Below, one piece after another: positions 35,311 through 43,552 of a stretch of 64,000 bases of DNA. Origin of the DNA: DATFQE01 sp963739085 (GTDB lineage: Bacteria > Actinomycetota > Thermoleophilia > Gaiellales > Gaiellaceae). The notes under the pieces are model-generated. The model worked only from the letters and a program-made list of their open reading frames with translations. It did no database searches and had not been told where the DNA came from. Each line of letters begins with the position of its first letter. The stretch's first letter is position 1. Where the stretch lies: contig CAVTZA010000004.1 of assembly GCA_963739085.1 (NCBI GenBank), positions 186,001 through 250,000 on the forward strand. The letters are read 5' to 3'. The translations under genes and the position numbers were made by a program.

Positions 35311-36780
35311 GTGTCAACACGGCGAAAGCTGATCGTCGTCTCCAACCGCGGCCCCGTCTCGTACCAGAGCGAGGCCGGCCGCCGTGTGGCCCGCCGCGGT
35401 GGCGGCGGGCTCGTGACGGCGCTCCGCAGCCTGATCGCCGAGCACGACGTCACTTGGATCGCGAGCGCGATGACCGCGGAGGACCGCGCCGTTGCAGCCG
35501 AGTCGGCCGGTGAGGCGGTCGAGGAGAGCTCGCGCGACGGGACGCCCTACCGGTTGCGACTGGTCGCCCACGACGAGGCGGCCTACGACTGGCACTACAA
35601 CGTCGTCTCGAACCCGACGCTCTGGTTCCTGCAGCACTACCTCTGGCACTTCACTTACACGCCGACGCTCGACCGCGGCCTCCACCACGCATGGGACGAT
35701 GGCTACGTCGCCGTGAACCAGGGCTTCGCCGAGGCGGTTCTCGCGGAGCTCGAGGCCGAGCCCGACAGTGCGGTCTTCTTCCACGACTACCACCTCTATC
35801 TCGCGCCGCGCATCGTGCGCGAGCGCAGGCCCCACACGCCGCTCGTCCACTTCGTCCACATCCCGTGGCCGCAGCCCGACTACTGGTCTGCGCTCCCCCA
35901 ACCGATCAGGCGCGCCATCCACGACGGCCTGCTCGCATGCGATCTCGTGGGGTTCCACACCTGGCGCTGGCGGCGCAACTTCCTGCGCTCGTGCAGCGAC
36001 GTCGTCGCCGCAGACTGCGACTTCGACGCCGGCATGGTCGCCTACGACGGCCACTGGACGCACGTCGCTGCCCGGCCGCTTTCGGTGGACGCGTCGGAGT
36101 TCGACGAGCTCGCCGTGAGCGAGAACGTGCTCGAGCTCGAGCGGCAGCTTGCGGCGTCGCGTCCCGAGTTCCTGATTCTCCGCGTGGACCGCACGGACCC
36201 GTCGAAGAACGTCGTGCGAGGCTTCCGCGCCTTCGGCCGGTTCCTCGACGCGCACCCCGAGCTCCACGAGCGCGTGACGATGCTCGCTCTACTCGACCCT
36301 TCGCGGCAGGACATCCCGGAGTACGCGGAATACCTGGGAGCGATCCAGCGCGCCGCCCGGGAGGTCAACGACCGCTTCCAGCGGAACGACTGGATCCCGA
36401 TCGACCTTCGGATCGAGGACAACTTCGCCGAGACGGTCGCCGCGTACAAGCAGTTCGACGTGCTGCTCGTGAACGCGATCTTCGACGGGCTCAACCTCGT
36501 GGCGAAGGAGGCGCCGCTCGTGAACGAGCGCGACGGCGTGCTCGTGCTGTCCGAGAACGCGGGGTCGCACGAGGAGCTGGGCGAGTGGGCGCTGACGATC
36601 AACCCATTCGACGTCGAGGGGCAGGCCGACGCGATCTACGCCGGCCTGACGATGCCGAGGGACGAGAGGCGCGCGCGTCTCGACGCCATCCGCGCGCAAG
36701 TGCGTTCCCACGACGTCGCCGACTGGCTCGAGGCGCAGCTCGTCGACCTGGATCGACTCGTTCCCGCGGGTCGTCGCTGA
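35311..36780 (+). CDS. otsA: Trehalose-6-phosphate synthase (OtsA, GT20)
   Basis: Makes trehalose-6-phosphate from UDP/GDP-glucose and glucose-6-phosphate. The 489-residue protein begins LIVVSNRGPVSY and has GGGGLVTAL, then VFFHDYHLYLAPRIVRE, a FVHIPWPQPDYW motif and ILRVDRTDPSKNVVRGFRAF. The C terminus has VNAIFDGLNLVAKEAPLVN and LSENAGSHEEL. The GTG start at 35311 gives the normal N terminus. No phosphatase (OtsB) domain or gene is seen in the window. The stop overlaps moaC. Confidence 0.9.
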   Translation: MSTRRKLIVVSNRGPVSYQSEAGRRVARRGGGGLVTALRSLIAEHDVTWIASAMTAEDRAVAAESAGEAVEESSRDGTPYRLRLVAHDEAAYDWHYNVVSNPTLWFLQHYLWHFTYTPTLDRGLHHAWDDGYVAVNQGFAEAVLAELEAEPDSAVFFHDYHLYLAPRIVRERRPHTPLVHFVHIPWPQPDYWSALPQPIRRAIHDGLLACDLVGFHTWRWRRNFLRSCSDVVAADCDFDAGMVAYDGHWTHVAARPLSVDASEFDELAVSENVLELERQLAASRPEFLILRVDRTDPSKNVVRGFRAFGRFLDAHPELHERVTMLALLDPSRQDIPEYAEYLGAIQRAAREVNDRFQRNDWIPIDLRIEDNFAETVAAYKQFDVLLVNAIFDGLNLVAKEAPLVNERDGVLVLSENAGSHEELGEWALTINPFDVEGQADAIYAGLTMPRDERRARLDAIRAQVRSHDVADWLEAQLVDLDRLVPAGRR

Positions 36781-37226
36781 TGGGCGAGCTCTCCCACGTG
36801 GACGAGAGCGGCCGGGTGCGGATGGTCGACGTCGGCGGCAAGCCGCAGTCGAGGCGACGGGCGCGAGCGCGGGCGGAGGTGCGCATGCGGCCGGAGACCG
36901 CGCGGCGCCTGCGCGAGCTGCCGAAGGGCGACGCGCTCGCCGCCGCACAGCTGGCCGGGATCATGGCCGCCAAGAAGACCAGCGAGCTCATCCCGCTCTG
37001 CCACCCGTTGGCGCTCTCGCTGGTCGAGGTCGACCTGAGCGTGGGGGCCGAGTCGGTGGAGATCGTTGCGGCGGCTGAAACCGTGGCGCAGACGGGCGTC
37101 GAGATGGAGGCGCTCGTGGCGGCCTCGGTGGCCGCGCTGACCGTCTACGACATGGCCAAGGGGATCGACCCCGGGCTGGTCGTCGGCGAGGTGCGCCTGC
37201 TCGAGAAGACGAAGGAACCGGTATGA
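36780..37226 (+). CDS. moaC: Cyclic pyranopterin monophosphate synthase MoaC
   Basis: Second enzyme of molybdenum cofactor synthesis. The 148-residue protein has the family blocks SHVDESGRVRMVDVGGK, then AAQLAGIMAAKKTSELIPLC followed by HP, and VEMEALVAASVAALTVYDM. The start overlaps the otsA stop by one base. moaB overlaps its end by 4 bases. Unusually, it is in the same apparent transcript as the trehalose genes. Confidence 0.95.
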   Translation: MGELSHVDESGRVRMVDVGGKPQSRRRARARAEVRMRPETARRLRELPKGDALAAAQLAGIMAAKKTSELIPLCHPLALSLVEVDLSVGAESVEIVAAAETVAQTGVEMEALVAASVAALTVYDMAKGIDPGLVVGEVRLLEKTKEPV

Positions 37227-37702
37227 GGGCGGCCGTGCTGACCGTCTCCGACGGCGTTGCTGCGGGTGTGCGCGAGGATCGCAGCGGTGACCTCCTCGTG
37301 GAGCTGCTGGAGGCGGACGGCCACACCGTCGTCCGCCGGGTCGTTCCCGACGAGCGCGAGGACGTGGCGGCGATCCTCGTCGAGCTCTGCGAGCTGGCCC
37401 GCCTCGTGCTGACGACCGGTGGCACGGGTCTAGGCCCACGCGATGTGACGCCCGAGGCGACCGCGGAGGTGGTGGAGCGGCTCGCCCCGGGCATCGCCGA
37501 GGCGATCCGCGCAGACGCGATCGCGAAGACGCCCCATGGGCTGCTCTCGCGCGGTCTCGCCGGCGTTCGCGGCCAGGCGCTCGTCGTCAACCTGCCCGGC
37601 TCCACGGGCGGCTGTCGTGACGGCTACGCCGTGCTGCGGCCGGCACTCGACCATGCGCTCGACCTGCTCGCGGGGGCGGAGACCGCGCACAAGCAGACGT
37701 GA
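37223..37702 (+). CDS. moaB: Molybdenum cofactor biosynthesis protein MoaB/MogA
   Basis: Adenylates molybdopterin before molybdenum insertion by MoeA. A 159-residue MPT-binding protein with AAVLTVSDGVAAGVREDRSG, the substrate loop LTTGGTGLGPRDVTPEAT and the LPGSTGGCRDGYAV block. It starts at GTATGAGG, overlapping moaC. It cannot be assigned strictly to MoaB or MogA from sequence alone. Confidence 0.92.
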   Translation: MRAAVLTVSDGVAAGVREDRSGDLLVELLEADGHTVVRRVVPDEREDVAAILVELCELARLVLTTGGTGLGPRDVTPEATAEVVERLAPGIAEAIRADAIAKTPHGLLSRGLAGVRGQALVVNLPGSTGGCRDGYAVLRPALDHALDLLAGAETAHKQT

Positions 37703-37744
37703 GCGAGCACGCCGTCCGGCCTGCCGAAGCGGTTCGCCGCCCTG

Positions 37745-38560
37745 GTGAAGATCGAGCACACGGTCTTCGCGCTGCCGTTCGCCTACGTCGGGGCGCTTCT
37801 TGCGGTCGACGGGGTGCCGAGCGCGTCCGACCTGCTGTGGATCACGGTCGCGATGGTCGGTGCTCGCTCGCTCGCGATGGGCCTCAACCGGCTGATCGAC
37901 GCCGAGATCGACGCGCGCAACCCGCGGACCGCGACCCGTGAGCTTCCCCGGGGCGCCTTGAGCAGTCCACAGGTGTGGGCCTTCTGCGGTCTGTCGCTCG
38001 CCGTCTTCCTGGTCGCCGTTTGGCAGCTCGACCCGATCGTGCGCTGGCTCTGGCCGATCCCGGTCGCCGGCTTCGTCATCTACCCGTACCTCAAGCGGTT
38101 CACGTGGCTCTCGCATCTCTGGCTCGGCGCAGTGGACGGGCTGGCGCCGGTCGGCGCCTGGGTCGCGATCACCGGTGAGCTGCAGTGGCAGGCATGGGTG
38201 CTCGGCGCCGCCGTCGCCGCCTGGATCGCCGGCTTCGACCTCTTCTACTCGCTCTTCGACGTCGAGGTCGACCGCCGCCAGGGGCTGCACTCGTGGGCGA
38301 CACGCTGGGGCGAGCGCGGCGTGTTCGCCGGAGCCCGCGCGCTGCACGTCTTGACCGTCGCGCTCCTGGCACTCACGGGGCTCGGGCTCGACGTCGGCTT
38401 CTTCTACTGGGCAGGCGTCGTGGCCGTCGCGGCGTTGCTCGCGTACGAGCACTCGCTCGTGCGCCCGGGCGATCTCCGCCGCCTCGACGCGGCGTTCTTC
38501 ACCGTGAACGGCGTCATCAGCGTCGTCTTCTTCGCCTTCGTCCTCGTGGACGTTCTGTGA
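37745..38560 (+). CDS. UbiA-family prenyltransferase (MqnP/MenA-like)
   Basis: A membrane prenyltransferase with the two Asp-rich metal sites: NRLIDAEIDARNPRTATRELP and DLFYSLFDVEVD. The Asn-rich first site resembles UbiA-like enzymes of the futalosine menaquinone pathway (MqnP). GTG at 37745 starts abruptly at VKIEHTVFALPF. The frame is open upstream (LPKRFAALVKIEH) without a usual start, and GTG at 37699, overlapping the moaB stop, is in another frame. A single-base error near 37705-37730 is likely, giving about 286 residues. The position before ccmA and hemA fits a respiratory role. Confidence 0.83.
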   Translation: MKIEHTVFALPFAYVGALLAVDGVPSASDLLWITVAMVGARSLAMGLNRLIDAEIDARNPRTATRELPRGALSSPQVWAFCGLSLAVFLVAVWQLDPIVRWLWPIPVAGFVIYPYLKRFTWLSHLWLGAVDGLAPVGAWVAITGELQWQAWVLGAAVAAWIAGFDLFYSLFDVEVDRRQGLHSWATRWGERGVFAGARALHVLTVALLALTGLGLDVGFFYWAGVVAVAALLAYEHSLVRPGDLRRLDAAFFTVNGVISVVFFAFVLVDVL

Positions 38561-38614
38561 CGGATCCGGCACGCTTTCGCCACACATGCGTGCGCCGGCC
38601 GCAGCTACCGTGAA

Positions 38615-38662
38615 CCCTGGGGGAGAACACGAGGGGGTCCCCCGGGGGGATCGAACCAGGGG
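38615..38662. other. Nested palindromes upstream of ccmA
   Basis: CCCTGG (38615-38620) and CCAGGG (38657-38662) flank GGGGGTCCCCC (38633-38643), which is followed by GGGGGG. This could form a strong G/C structure in the 117-base spacer between the prenyltransferase and ccmA, as a terminator-like or attenuator element. No T-run follows. Confidence 0.35.
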
Positions 38663-38677
38663 ACAGGTCTCGAAAGG

Positions 38678-39262
38678 ATGATTCGGGCTCGCGGGCTCTC
38701 GAAGCGGTTTGGCGTGCGGCGGGTGCTCGCGCCGCTCGACCTCGAGCTCGATGCAGGCGGGTTCCTGCTCGTCACCGGGCCGAACGGGTCCGGCAAGACG
38801 ACGCTTCTGCGGATGCTCGCCGGGCTGACCGCGCCCAGCGGTGGCGAGCTCGAGATCGCGGCCGACCGCTCTCGCATCGGTTTCCTCGCGCACGAGCCGC
38901 TCGTCTACCGAGACCTCTCGCCGCTCGAGAACCTCGAGCTGTTCGGCCGCCTCTACCGCGTTCCCGAGCGAAGGGAGCGGGTCGGGATGCTGCTCGAGCG
39001 CTACGACCTCTGGGACGTGCGCCACGAGCGATCGGGCTCGTTCTCGCGCGGGATGCTCCAGCGGCTCGCGCTCTGCCGGACACTGCTCCACGACCCCGAG
39101 CTCCTGCTCCTCGACGAGCCCTTCAACGCGCTCGACTCGGAAGGCGCCGAGCTGCTCGATCGCGAGCTCGCCGCGCTCGCCGGGCAGCACACGTTCGTCG
39201 TCGCGACGCACGATCCGGAGCGCGTGGCGGCGAGCGCCACCGGGCGGCTCGCGCTGGCATGA
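38678..39262 (+). CDS. ccmA: Haem exporter ATP-binding protein CcmA
   Basis: ABC transporter ATPase of 194 residues. Walker A is GPNGSGKTT, the signature SFSRGMLQRL (an atypical LSGGQ), Walker B ELLLLDEPFNALD, and the switch His lies in VVATHDPE. With CcmB and CcmC it forms the CcmABCD complex that moves haem to the chaperone CcmE for cytochrome c maturation (System I). It overlaps ccmB by 4 bases. CcmE and CcmF are not in this window. Confidence 0.88.
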   Translation: MIRARGLSKRFGVRRVLAPLDLELDAGGFLLVTGPNGSGKTTLLRMLAGLTAPSGGELEIAADRSRIGFLAHEPLVYRDLSPLENLELFGRLYRVPERRERVGMLLERYDLWDVRHERSGSFSRGMLQRLALCRTLLHDPELLLLDEPFNALDSEGAELLDRELAALAGQHTFVVATHDPERVAASATGRLALA

Positions 39263-39900
39263 AGGGCCTCGTCTCCGATGCCGCGGCGCTCGCGCGCAAG
39301 GATCTGCTGCTGGAGCTGCGGGCCCGGGAGACGCTGCCCGCGATGCTCCTGTTCGTCGTGACGGCGCTGGTCGTCTTCCACTTCGCGCTTCCGGCCGACG
39401 TCTCCGACCGCGCCGCGGGTGGCCTGCTCTGGGTTGCGATCGTCTTCACGGCCCTGCTCGGCCTCACGCGCGCCTTCGTCGCCGAGCGGGAGCAGGGGCT
39501 GCTCGACGCCCTCGTGCTCTCGCCCTGCGACCGGGCGGCGATCTGGATCGGCAAGGCGCTGGCGGTGCTCGCGTTCCTCGTCGCCGCGGAGCTGGTCGCG
39601 CTGCCCGCTTACGCGCTCTTCTTTACGCGCCTCGATGCCGCGGCGGTCGCCGGCGTGCTGCTCGCCGACATCGGCATCTGCGCGGTCGGGACGCTCGTCG
39701 CCGCGATGGCGGTCGCCGGCCGCGCGCGCGAGCTGCTCCTGCCCCTGCTCTTCCTGCCGCTCGCGATCCCGATCGTGATCGGCGGCGTCGGTGCCACGAT
39801 CGCCGACGATCCCGCACGGAGCCTCGGGTTTCTCGCCCTGTACGACGCGATCTTTGCGATCCTGTGCTTTGCGAGCTTTGAGTACGTGGTCACGGAATAA
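39259..39900 (+). CDS. ccmB: Haem exporter membrane protein CcmB
   Basis: A 213-residue integral membrane protein with six predicted helices. ALARKDLLLELRARETLPAM at the N terminus and the FVAEREQGLLDALVLSP cytoplasmic loop are strong CcmB signatures. It forms the membrane part of the CcmAB ABC transporter. The ATG overlaps the end of ccmA, and ccmC starts inside its last codons, so translation is coupled. Confidence 0.9.
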   Translation: MKGLVSDAAALARKDLLLELRARETLPAMLLFVVTALVVFHFALPADVSDRAAGGLLWVAIVFTALLGLTRAFVAEREQGLLDALVLSPCDRAAIWIGKALAVLAFLVAAELVALPAYALFFTRLDAAAVAGVLLADIGICAVGTLVAAMAVAGRARELLLPLLFLPLAIPIVIGGVGATIADDPARSLGFLALYDAIFAILCFASFEYVVTE

Positions 39901-40567
39901 CGCGGCCGCGGCGCTTTCGTGTGCCGCCGCGCTGCTCGTCCTGCTCGGCCTCGGGCTGGCGCTGTTCTGGGCGCCCGAGGACGCCGACCAGGGGATCAGC
40001 CAGAAGATCTTCTACGTCCACGTGCCGGTGGCGCTCACGGCCTACCTCTGCTTCGGCTGGGGTGCGTGGAAGGCGCTACGCCTGCTCTGGCTGGGCGACG
40101 AGCGCTACGACCTCGAGAGCTACACCGCAGTGCACATGGGGACGATCTTCGGCGTCCTGACGCTGGTCACGGGCTCGATCTGGGCGAAGGTCTCGTGGGG
40201 TGTCTGGTGGAGCTGGAGCGAGCGGCAGCTCGTGCTCTTCCTGATCCTGTTCCTCTTCTACTCGGCCTACTTCATGCTGCGTTACTCGCTCGACCCCGGG
40301 CCGCGCCGGCAGCGCAGCTCGGCGGTGTACGCGCTCTTCGGCGTCGTGCTGATCCCGATCAGCTTCCTCGCGATCCGGCTCGCCGAAGGGCTGATCCACC
40401 CGGTGGTCTTCACCCGCGACGGCCCGCAGATGTCCGACTCGATGTTCCTGACCTTCTGCGTCTGCTTCGCCGGGATGCTGACGCTCGCCGCCGCGCTCTA
40501 CTCGGTCGAGCTCGCCGGCAAGCGCATCGACGAGCGGGTGCGCGAGCTGCGGGAGCTGCTGGCGTGA
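39878..40567 (+). CDS. ccmC: Haem exporter CcmC, altered WWD motif
   Basis: A haem-handling membrane protein of 229 residues with six helices. The first conserved haem-ligand His is in FYVHVPVALTAYL, and a second His appears in EGLIHPVVF. The Trp-rich periplasmic loop reads WGVWWSWSERQ where CcmC normally has WGTWWxWDxRLT, so the Asp of WWD is replaced by Ser. The start is TTG at 39878, inside the ccmB end; an upstream in-frame ATG lies in ccmB coding sequence and is less likely. It overlaps the CcmD-like gene. Confidence 0.88.
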   Translation: MSTWSRNNAAAALSCAAALLVLLGLGLALFWAPEDADQGISQKIFYVHVPVALTAYLCFGWGAWKALRLLWLGDERYDLESYTAVHMGTIFGVLTLVTGSIWAKVSWGVWWSWSERQLVLFLILFLFYSAYFMLRYSLDPGPRRQRSSAVYALFGVVLIPISFLAIRLAEGLIHPVVFTRDGPQMSDSMFLTFCVCFAGMLTLAAALYSVELAGKRIDERVRELRELLA

Positions 40568-40722
40568 GCTCCGGCGAGAAGTACCTCGCGGCGGCGTACC
40601 TCGTCGTGTTCGCGGCCGTGCTCGTCTACCTCGTGCTGATCGCGCTCAAGGTGTCCCGGCTCGAGCGGGACCTCGCCGAGCTGGCCGAGCTCGCGAGGGA
40701 ACAGAGGACACCCGGTGTTTGA
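40564..40722 (+). CDS. CcmD-like small membrane protein
   Basis: A 52-residue protein with one hydrophobic helix (LAAAYLVVFAAVLVYLVLIAL) followed by a charged, coiled-coil-like tail (SRLERDLAELAELAREQR). Size, single helix and charged tail match CcmD, which stabilises the CcmABC complex, and the position straight after ccmC is the usual one. The GTG start overlaps the ccmC stop and the end overlaps the next gene. Family members vary greatly, so the call relies on context. Confidence 0.7.
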   Translation: MSSGEKYLAAAYLVVFAAVLVYLVLIALKVSRLERDLAELAELAREQRTPGV

Positions 40723-41476
40723 GCTGCTCTTCTGGCCGGCGGTGCTCGCGTACGGAGAGGCGGCCGTCGCCTATGCGGGCAACATCCGCTACCCGGCATT
40801 AGGTCGGCTGGCCACATGGGGCGTCCGCATCGGCTGGCTGATCCAGACGGCGCTGCTCGTGCTGCAGGCGGTCCGCGCCGACGGTTTCCCCTGGGACACG
40901 TGGGCCGGGTCGCTGAACCTGTTCGTCTGGCTCGTCGTCGGCGGGTACCTCGTCTGGGGCTGCAAGCCGCGCTACCGGCTGCTCGGGCTGACGGTGATGC
41001 CCTTCGCCGCGACCCTCCTGCTCGCCTCGTACGTCGGCGGCGGCGCCGACACCGAGGGGTCGCGCAACCTGTCCACCGCCTTTCTCGTCCTGCACGTCGG
41101 GCTCGTCCTGGCGGCTTTCGCAGCGCTGACGCTGGCCGCCGCGCTCGGCGGGCTCTACCTCTGGGAGGAGCGGGCGCTCAAGCTGCGTCGCCCCGGCCTG
41201 CTGCGCCTGCGTGCGCCGTCGCTCCTGACGCTCGAGACCCTCGGGCTGCGCACGGTGGCGGTGGGTGTGCCGCTGCTCACACTCGGGATGATCGCCGGCT
41301 TCGTGCACCGCGCCTCACTCGACCCGCAGATCGTCGTGACCCTGCTCGTCTGGGCCCTCTACGCTGCGTTCCTCGTCGTCCGTCCACGCGGCCGCAGAGC
41401 CGCCTACCTGCAGCTGGCCGGCTTCGCGCTCGTTCTGACCGCGCCCCTCGGCCTGCTCGCCACCCACCTCTCGTGA
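40715..41476 (+). CDS. CcsA/HemX-like cytochrome c assembly membrane protein
   Basis: A 253-residue membrane protein of about eight helices, related to CcsA/HemX/CcmC. The loop RADGFPWDTWAGSLNLFVWL carries the tryptophan-rich region, and several His residues (LHVGLVLAAFA, GFVHRASLD) could bind haem. HemX-like proteins in Bacillus lie beside hemA and lower its level; System II CcsA moves haem. Here it joins both contexts, between the ccm genes and hemA. It overlaps both neighbours. Confidence 0.75.
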   Translation: MFELLFWPAVLAYGEAAVAYAGNIRYPALGRLATWGVRIGWLIQTALLVLQAVRADGFPWDTWAGSLNLFVWLVVGGYLVWGCKPRYRLLGLTVMPFAATLLLASYVGGGADTEGSRNLSTAFLVLHVGLVLAAFAALTLAAALGGLYLWEERALKLRRPGLLRLRAPSLLTLETLGLRTVAVGVPLLTLGMIAGFVHRASLDPQIVVTLLVWALYAAFLVVRPRGRRAAYLQLAGFALVLTAPLGLLATHLS

Positions 41477-42747
41477 AGCTCGCGCTCATCGGCACTTCGC
41501 ACAAGCTCGCCCCTGTGGAGGTGCGCGAGCGGGTCGCCCTGGACGGCCCTGCCGCCTCCGCGCTGGCGCACGAGCTCGGCGAGGCCGGCCTCGAGGCCGT
41601 GTGCCTGTCGACGTGCAACCGCACCGAGCTGTACGTCGTCGCCTCCGACGGCGCCGACGCGCGGGCAGCGGCGTCCGACGCGCTAGGACGGCTCGCCGAG
41701 GGCGATCTCGGCCCTCACCTGTATCGGCTGACCGACGAGGCGGCAGCGCTCCACCTGTACCGCGTCGCCGCCGGCCTCGACTCGATGGTGCCCGGCGAGG
41801 GCGAGATCCTCGGCCAGGTGCGCGCCGCCTACGAGGGAGGCGCCTGCGGCCCGGTGCTGGACAAGCTCTTCCGCGGCGCTCTCCACGCCGGACGCAAGGC
41901 GCGGACGGAGACGGCGATCGGCGAAAGCCCGTCCTCGGTGTCTTCGGCTGCCGCGGCACTCGCGCAGCAGGTGTTCGGCGAGCTCGAAGGGCGACGCGTG
42001 CTGATCGTCGGCGCCGGCGAGGTGGGCGAGCTCGCCGCGCGGAACCTCGTGTCGCGCGGAGCGGAGATCGCGTTCGTCGCCAACAGGACGCCGGACCGCG
42101 CTTCGGCACTGGCTGAGCGCCTGCACAGCCGGCCGCTCGCGCTCGAGCGCGTGGCCGACGAGCTCGCCGGCGTCGACGTGGTCGTGTCGTCGACGAGCGC
42201 GCCGGGCTTCGTGCTCACGCGCGAGCAGGTCGAGGCCGGGATCGGACGGAGGCGGGGCGGCCCGCTCTTCGTGATCGACCTCGCCGTTCCGCGCGACGTC
42301 GAGCCCGCCGTGGCCGAGGTGAACGGGTGCTTCCTCTACGACATCGACGACCTGGAGGCGGTCGTCGCCGAGAGCCTCGCCGGACGGCGGCGCGAGGCCG
42401 AGCGCGCGGAGACCATCGTCGCCGCCGAGGCCGCGGGGTTCCGCGACTGGCTCGCGTCGCTGGACGTCGTGCCGGCAATCGCGTCGCTGCGCGAGCACGC
42501 CGAGGCGATTCGCACCGCCGAGCTGGCAAAGGCGGAGGGACGGCTCGGCGGGCTGTCCGAGAGCGAGCGCCGCACGGTCGAGTCCCTCACGAGCCAGATC
42601 GTGAACAAGCTTCTGCACGCGCCGATCGTCCGCGCCAAGGAGGCTGCCGCCAGCGAGGGGGTCGGCTACGCGGACGCGTTGCGGCACCTGTTCGGACTGG
42701 ACGAGGACGGACGCGATGCTCATCCGCGTCGGGTCTCGGGGCAGTAG
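41473..42747 (+). CDS. hemA: Glutamyl-tRNA reductase HemA
   Basis: First enzyme of C5-pathway haem synthesis, reducing glutamyl-tRNA to glutamate-1-semialdehyde. The 424-residue protein has the catalytic Cys in LSTCNRTELYV, then GLDSMVPGEGEILGQVR, the NADPH site VLIVGAGEVGELAARNL and the C-terminal helical dimerisation domain (HAPIVRAKE). The GTG start at 41473 overlaps the CcsA/HemX-like gene by 4 bases. The last 32 bases overlap hemC. Confidence 0.95.
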   Translation: MKLALIGTSHKLAPVEVRERVALDGPAASALAHELGEAGLEAVCLSTCNRTELYVVASDGADARAAASDALGRLAEGDLGPHLYRLTDEAAALHLYRVAAGLDSMVPGEGEILGQVRAAYEGGACGPVLDKLFRGALHAGRKARTETAIGESPSSVSSAAAALAQQVFGELEGRRVLIVGAGEVGELAARNLVSRGAEIAFVANRTPDRASALAERLHSRPLALERVADELAGVDVVVSSTSAPGFVLTREQVEAGIGRRRGGPLFVIDLAVPRDVEPAVAEVNGCFLYDIDDLEAVVAESLAGRRREAERAETIVAAEAAGFRDWLASLDVVPAIASLREHAEAIRTAELAKAEGRLGGLSESERRTVESLTSQIVNKLLHAPIVRAKEAAASEGVGYADALRHLFGLDEDGRDAHPRRVSGQ

Positions 42748-43552
42748 GCTCGCGCTGACCCAGGCGGAGCTCGCGGTCGAGCGGCTGCGGGGGCCGGGGG
42801 TCGAGCTGGCGCTGGTGCCGATCACGACGGCGGGCGACCGCGATCGCACGCAGCCGTTCGACCGGATCGGCGAGCGCGGCGTCTTCGTCAAGGAGCTCGA
42901 GGAGGCGCTGCTGGCCGGCCGGATCGACGTGGCCGTCCACTCTGCGAAGGACATGACCTCGACGGACGTCGACGGTCTCTCCGTCGGTGCCTATCCGGCG
43001 CGGGAGGACCCGCGGGACGCGCTCTGCGGGGCGTCCGAGCTGAGGCCCGGGATGCGTGTGGGCACGGCCTCGGTGCGCCGCCGAGCGCAGCTGCTGGCGC
43101 TCGAGCCCACGCTCTCGATCGAGCCGCTGCGCGGGAACATCGACACACGGCTGCGCAAGCGCGGCGAGCGCGGGCTCGACGCGGTCGTGCTGGCGGCGTG
43201 CGGGCTCGACCGGCTGGGCCTCGCACGTGAGATCGGGCATCGCTTCGAGCCCGACGACGTGCTGCCCGAGGCCGGACAGGGAGCCCTGGCGCTCCAGGTT
43301 CGCGCGGGCGAGGAGGAGCTCGTCGCTGCCGCCGACGATGCCGACACGCGTCGGCGCGTCGAGGCCGAGCGCGCATGCGTGGCCGCGGTCGGCGGCGGCT
43401 GCCTTGCCCCCGTCGCCGCGTATCACGACGGAGCTCGGCTCACGGGCCTCGTGGCGGACGAGGACGGACGTTGGGTCGAGCGGCTCACCGGCGACGACCC
43501 GCGGGAGCTGGGCCGAGAGTTGGCGGATGCGCATCGTCGTCACACGTCCTGA
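42716..43552 (+). CDS. hemC: Porphobilinogen deaminase HemC
   Basis: Polymerises four porphobilinogens into hydroxymethylbilane. 278 residues, slightly shorter than E. coli. Motifs are RVGSRGSRLALTQAELA, then FVKELEEALLAGRIDVAVHSAKDM in two adjacent blocks, TASVRRRAQLLAL and LRGNIDTRLRK. The cofactor-binding Cys lies in ERACVAAVGGGCLAPVAAY. It overlaps hemA and hemD, forming a tight hemA-hemC-hemD order. Confidence 0.95.
   Translation: MLIRVGSRGSRLALTQAELAVERLRGPGVELALVPITTAGDRDRTQPFDRIGERGVFVKELEEALLAGRIDVAVHSAKDMTSTDVDGLSVGAYPAREDPRDALCGASELRPGMRVGTASVRRRAQLLALEPTLSIEPLRGNIDTRLRKRGERGLDAVVLAACGLDRLGLAREIGHRFEPDDVLPEAGQGALALQVRAGEEELVAAADDADTRRRVEAERACVAAVGGGCLAPVAAYHDGARLTGLVADEDGRWVERLTGDDPRELGRELADAHRRHTS

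Noticed and set aside
36794..36801. Other CACGTG hexamers (for example near 8980, 36797, 43226, 60805) as parS sites
   Set aside because: They lack the T-rich left and A-rich right flanks and lie in ordinary coding sequence.
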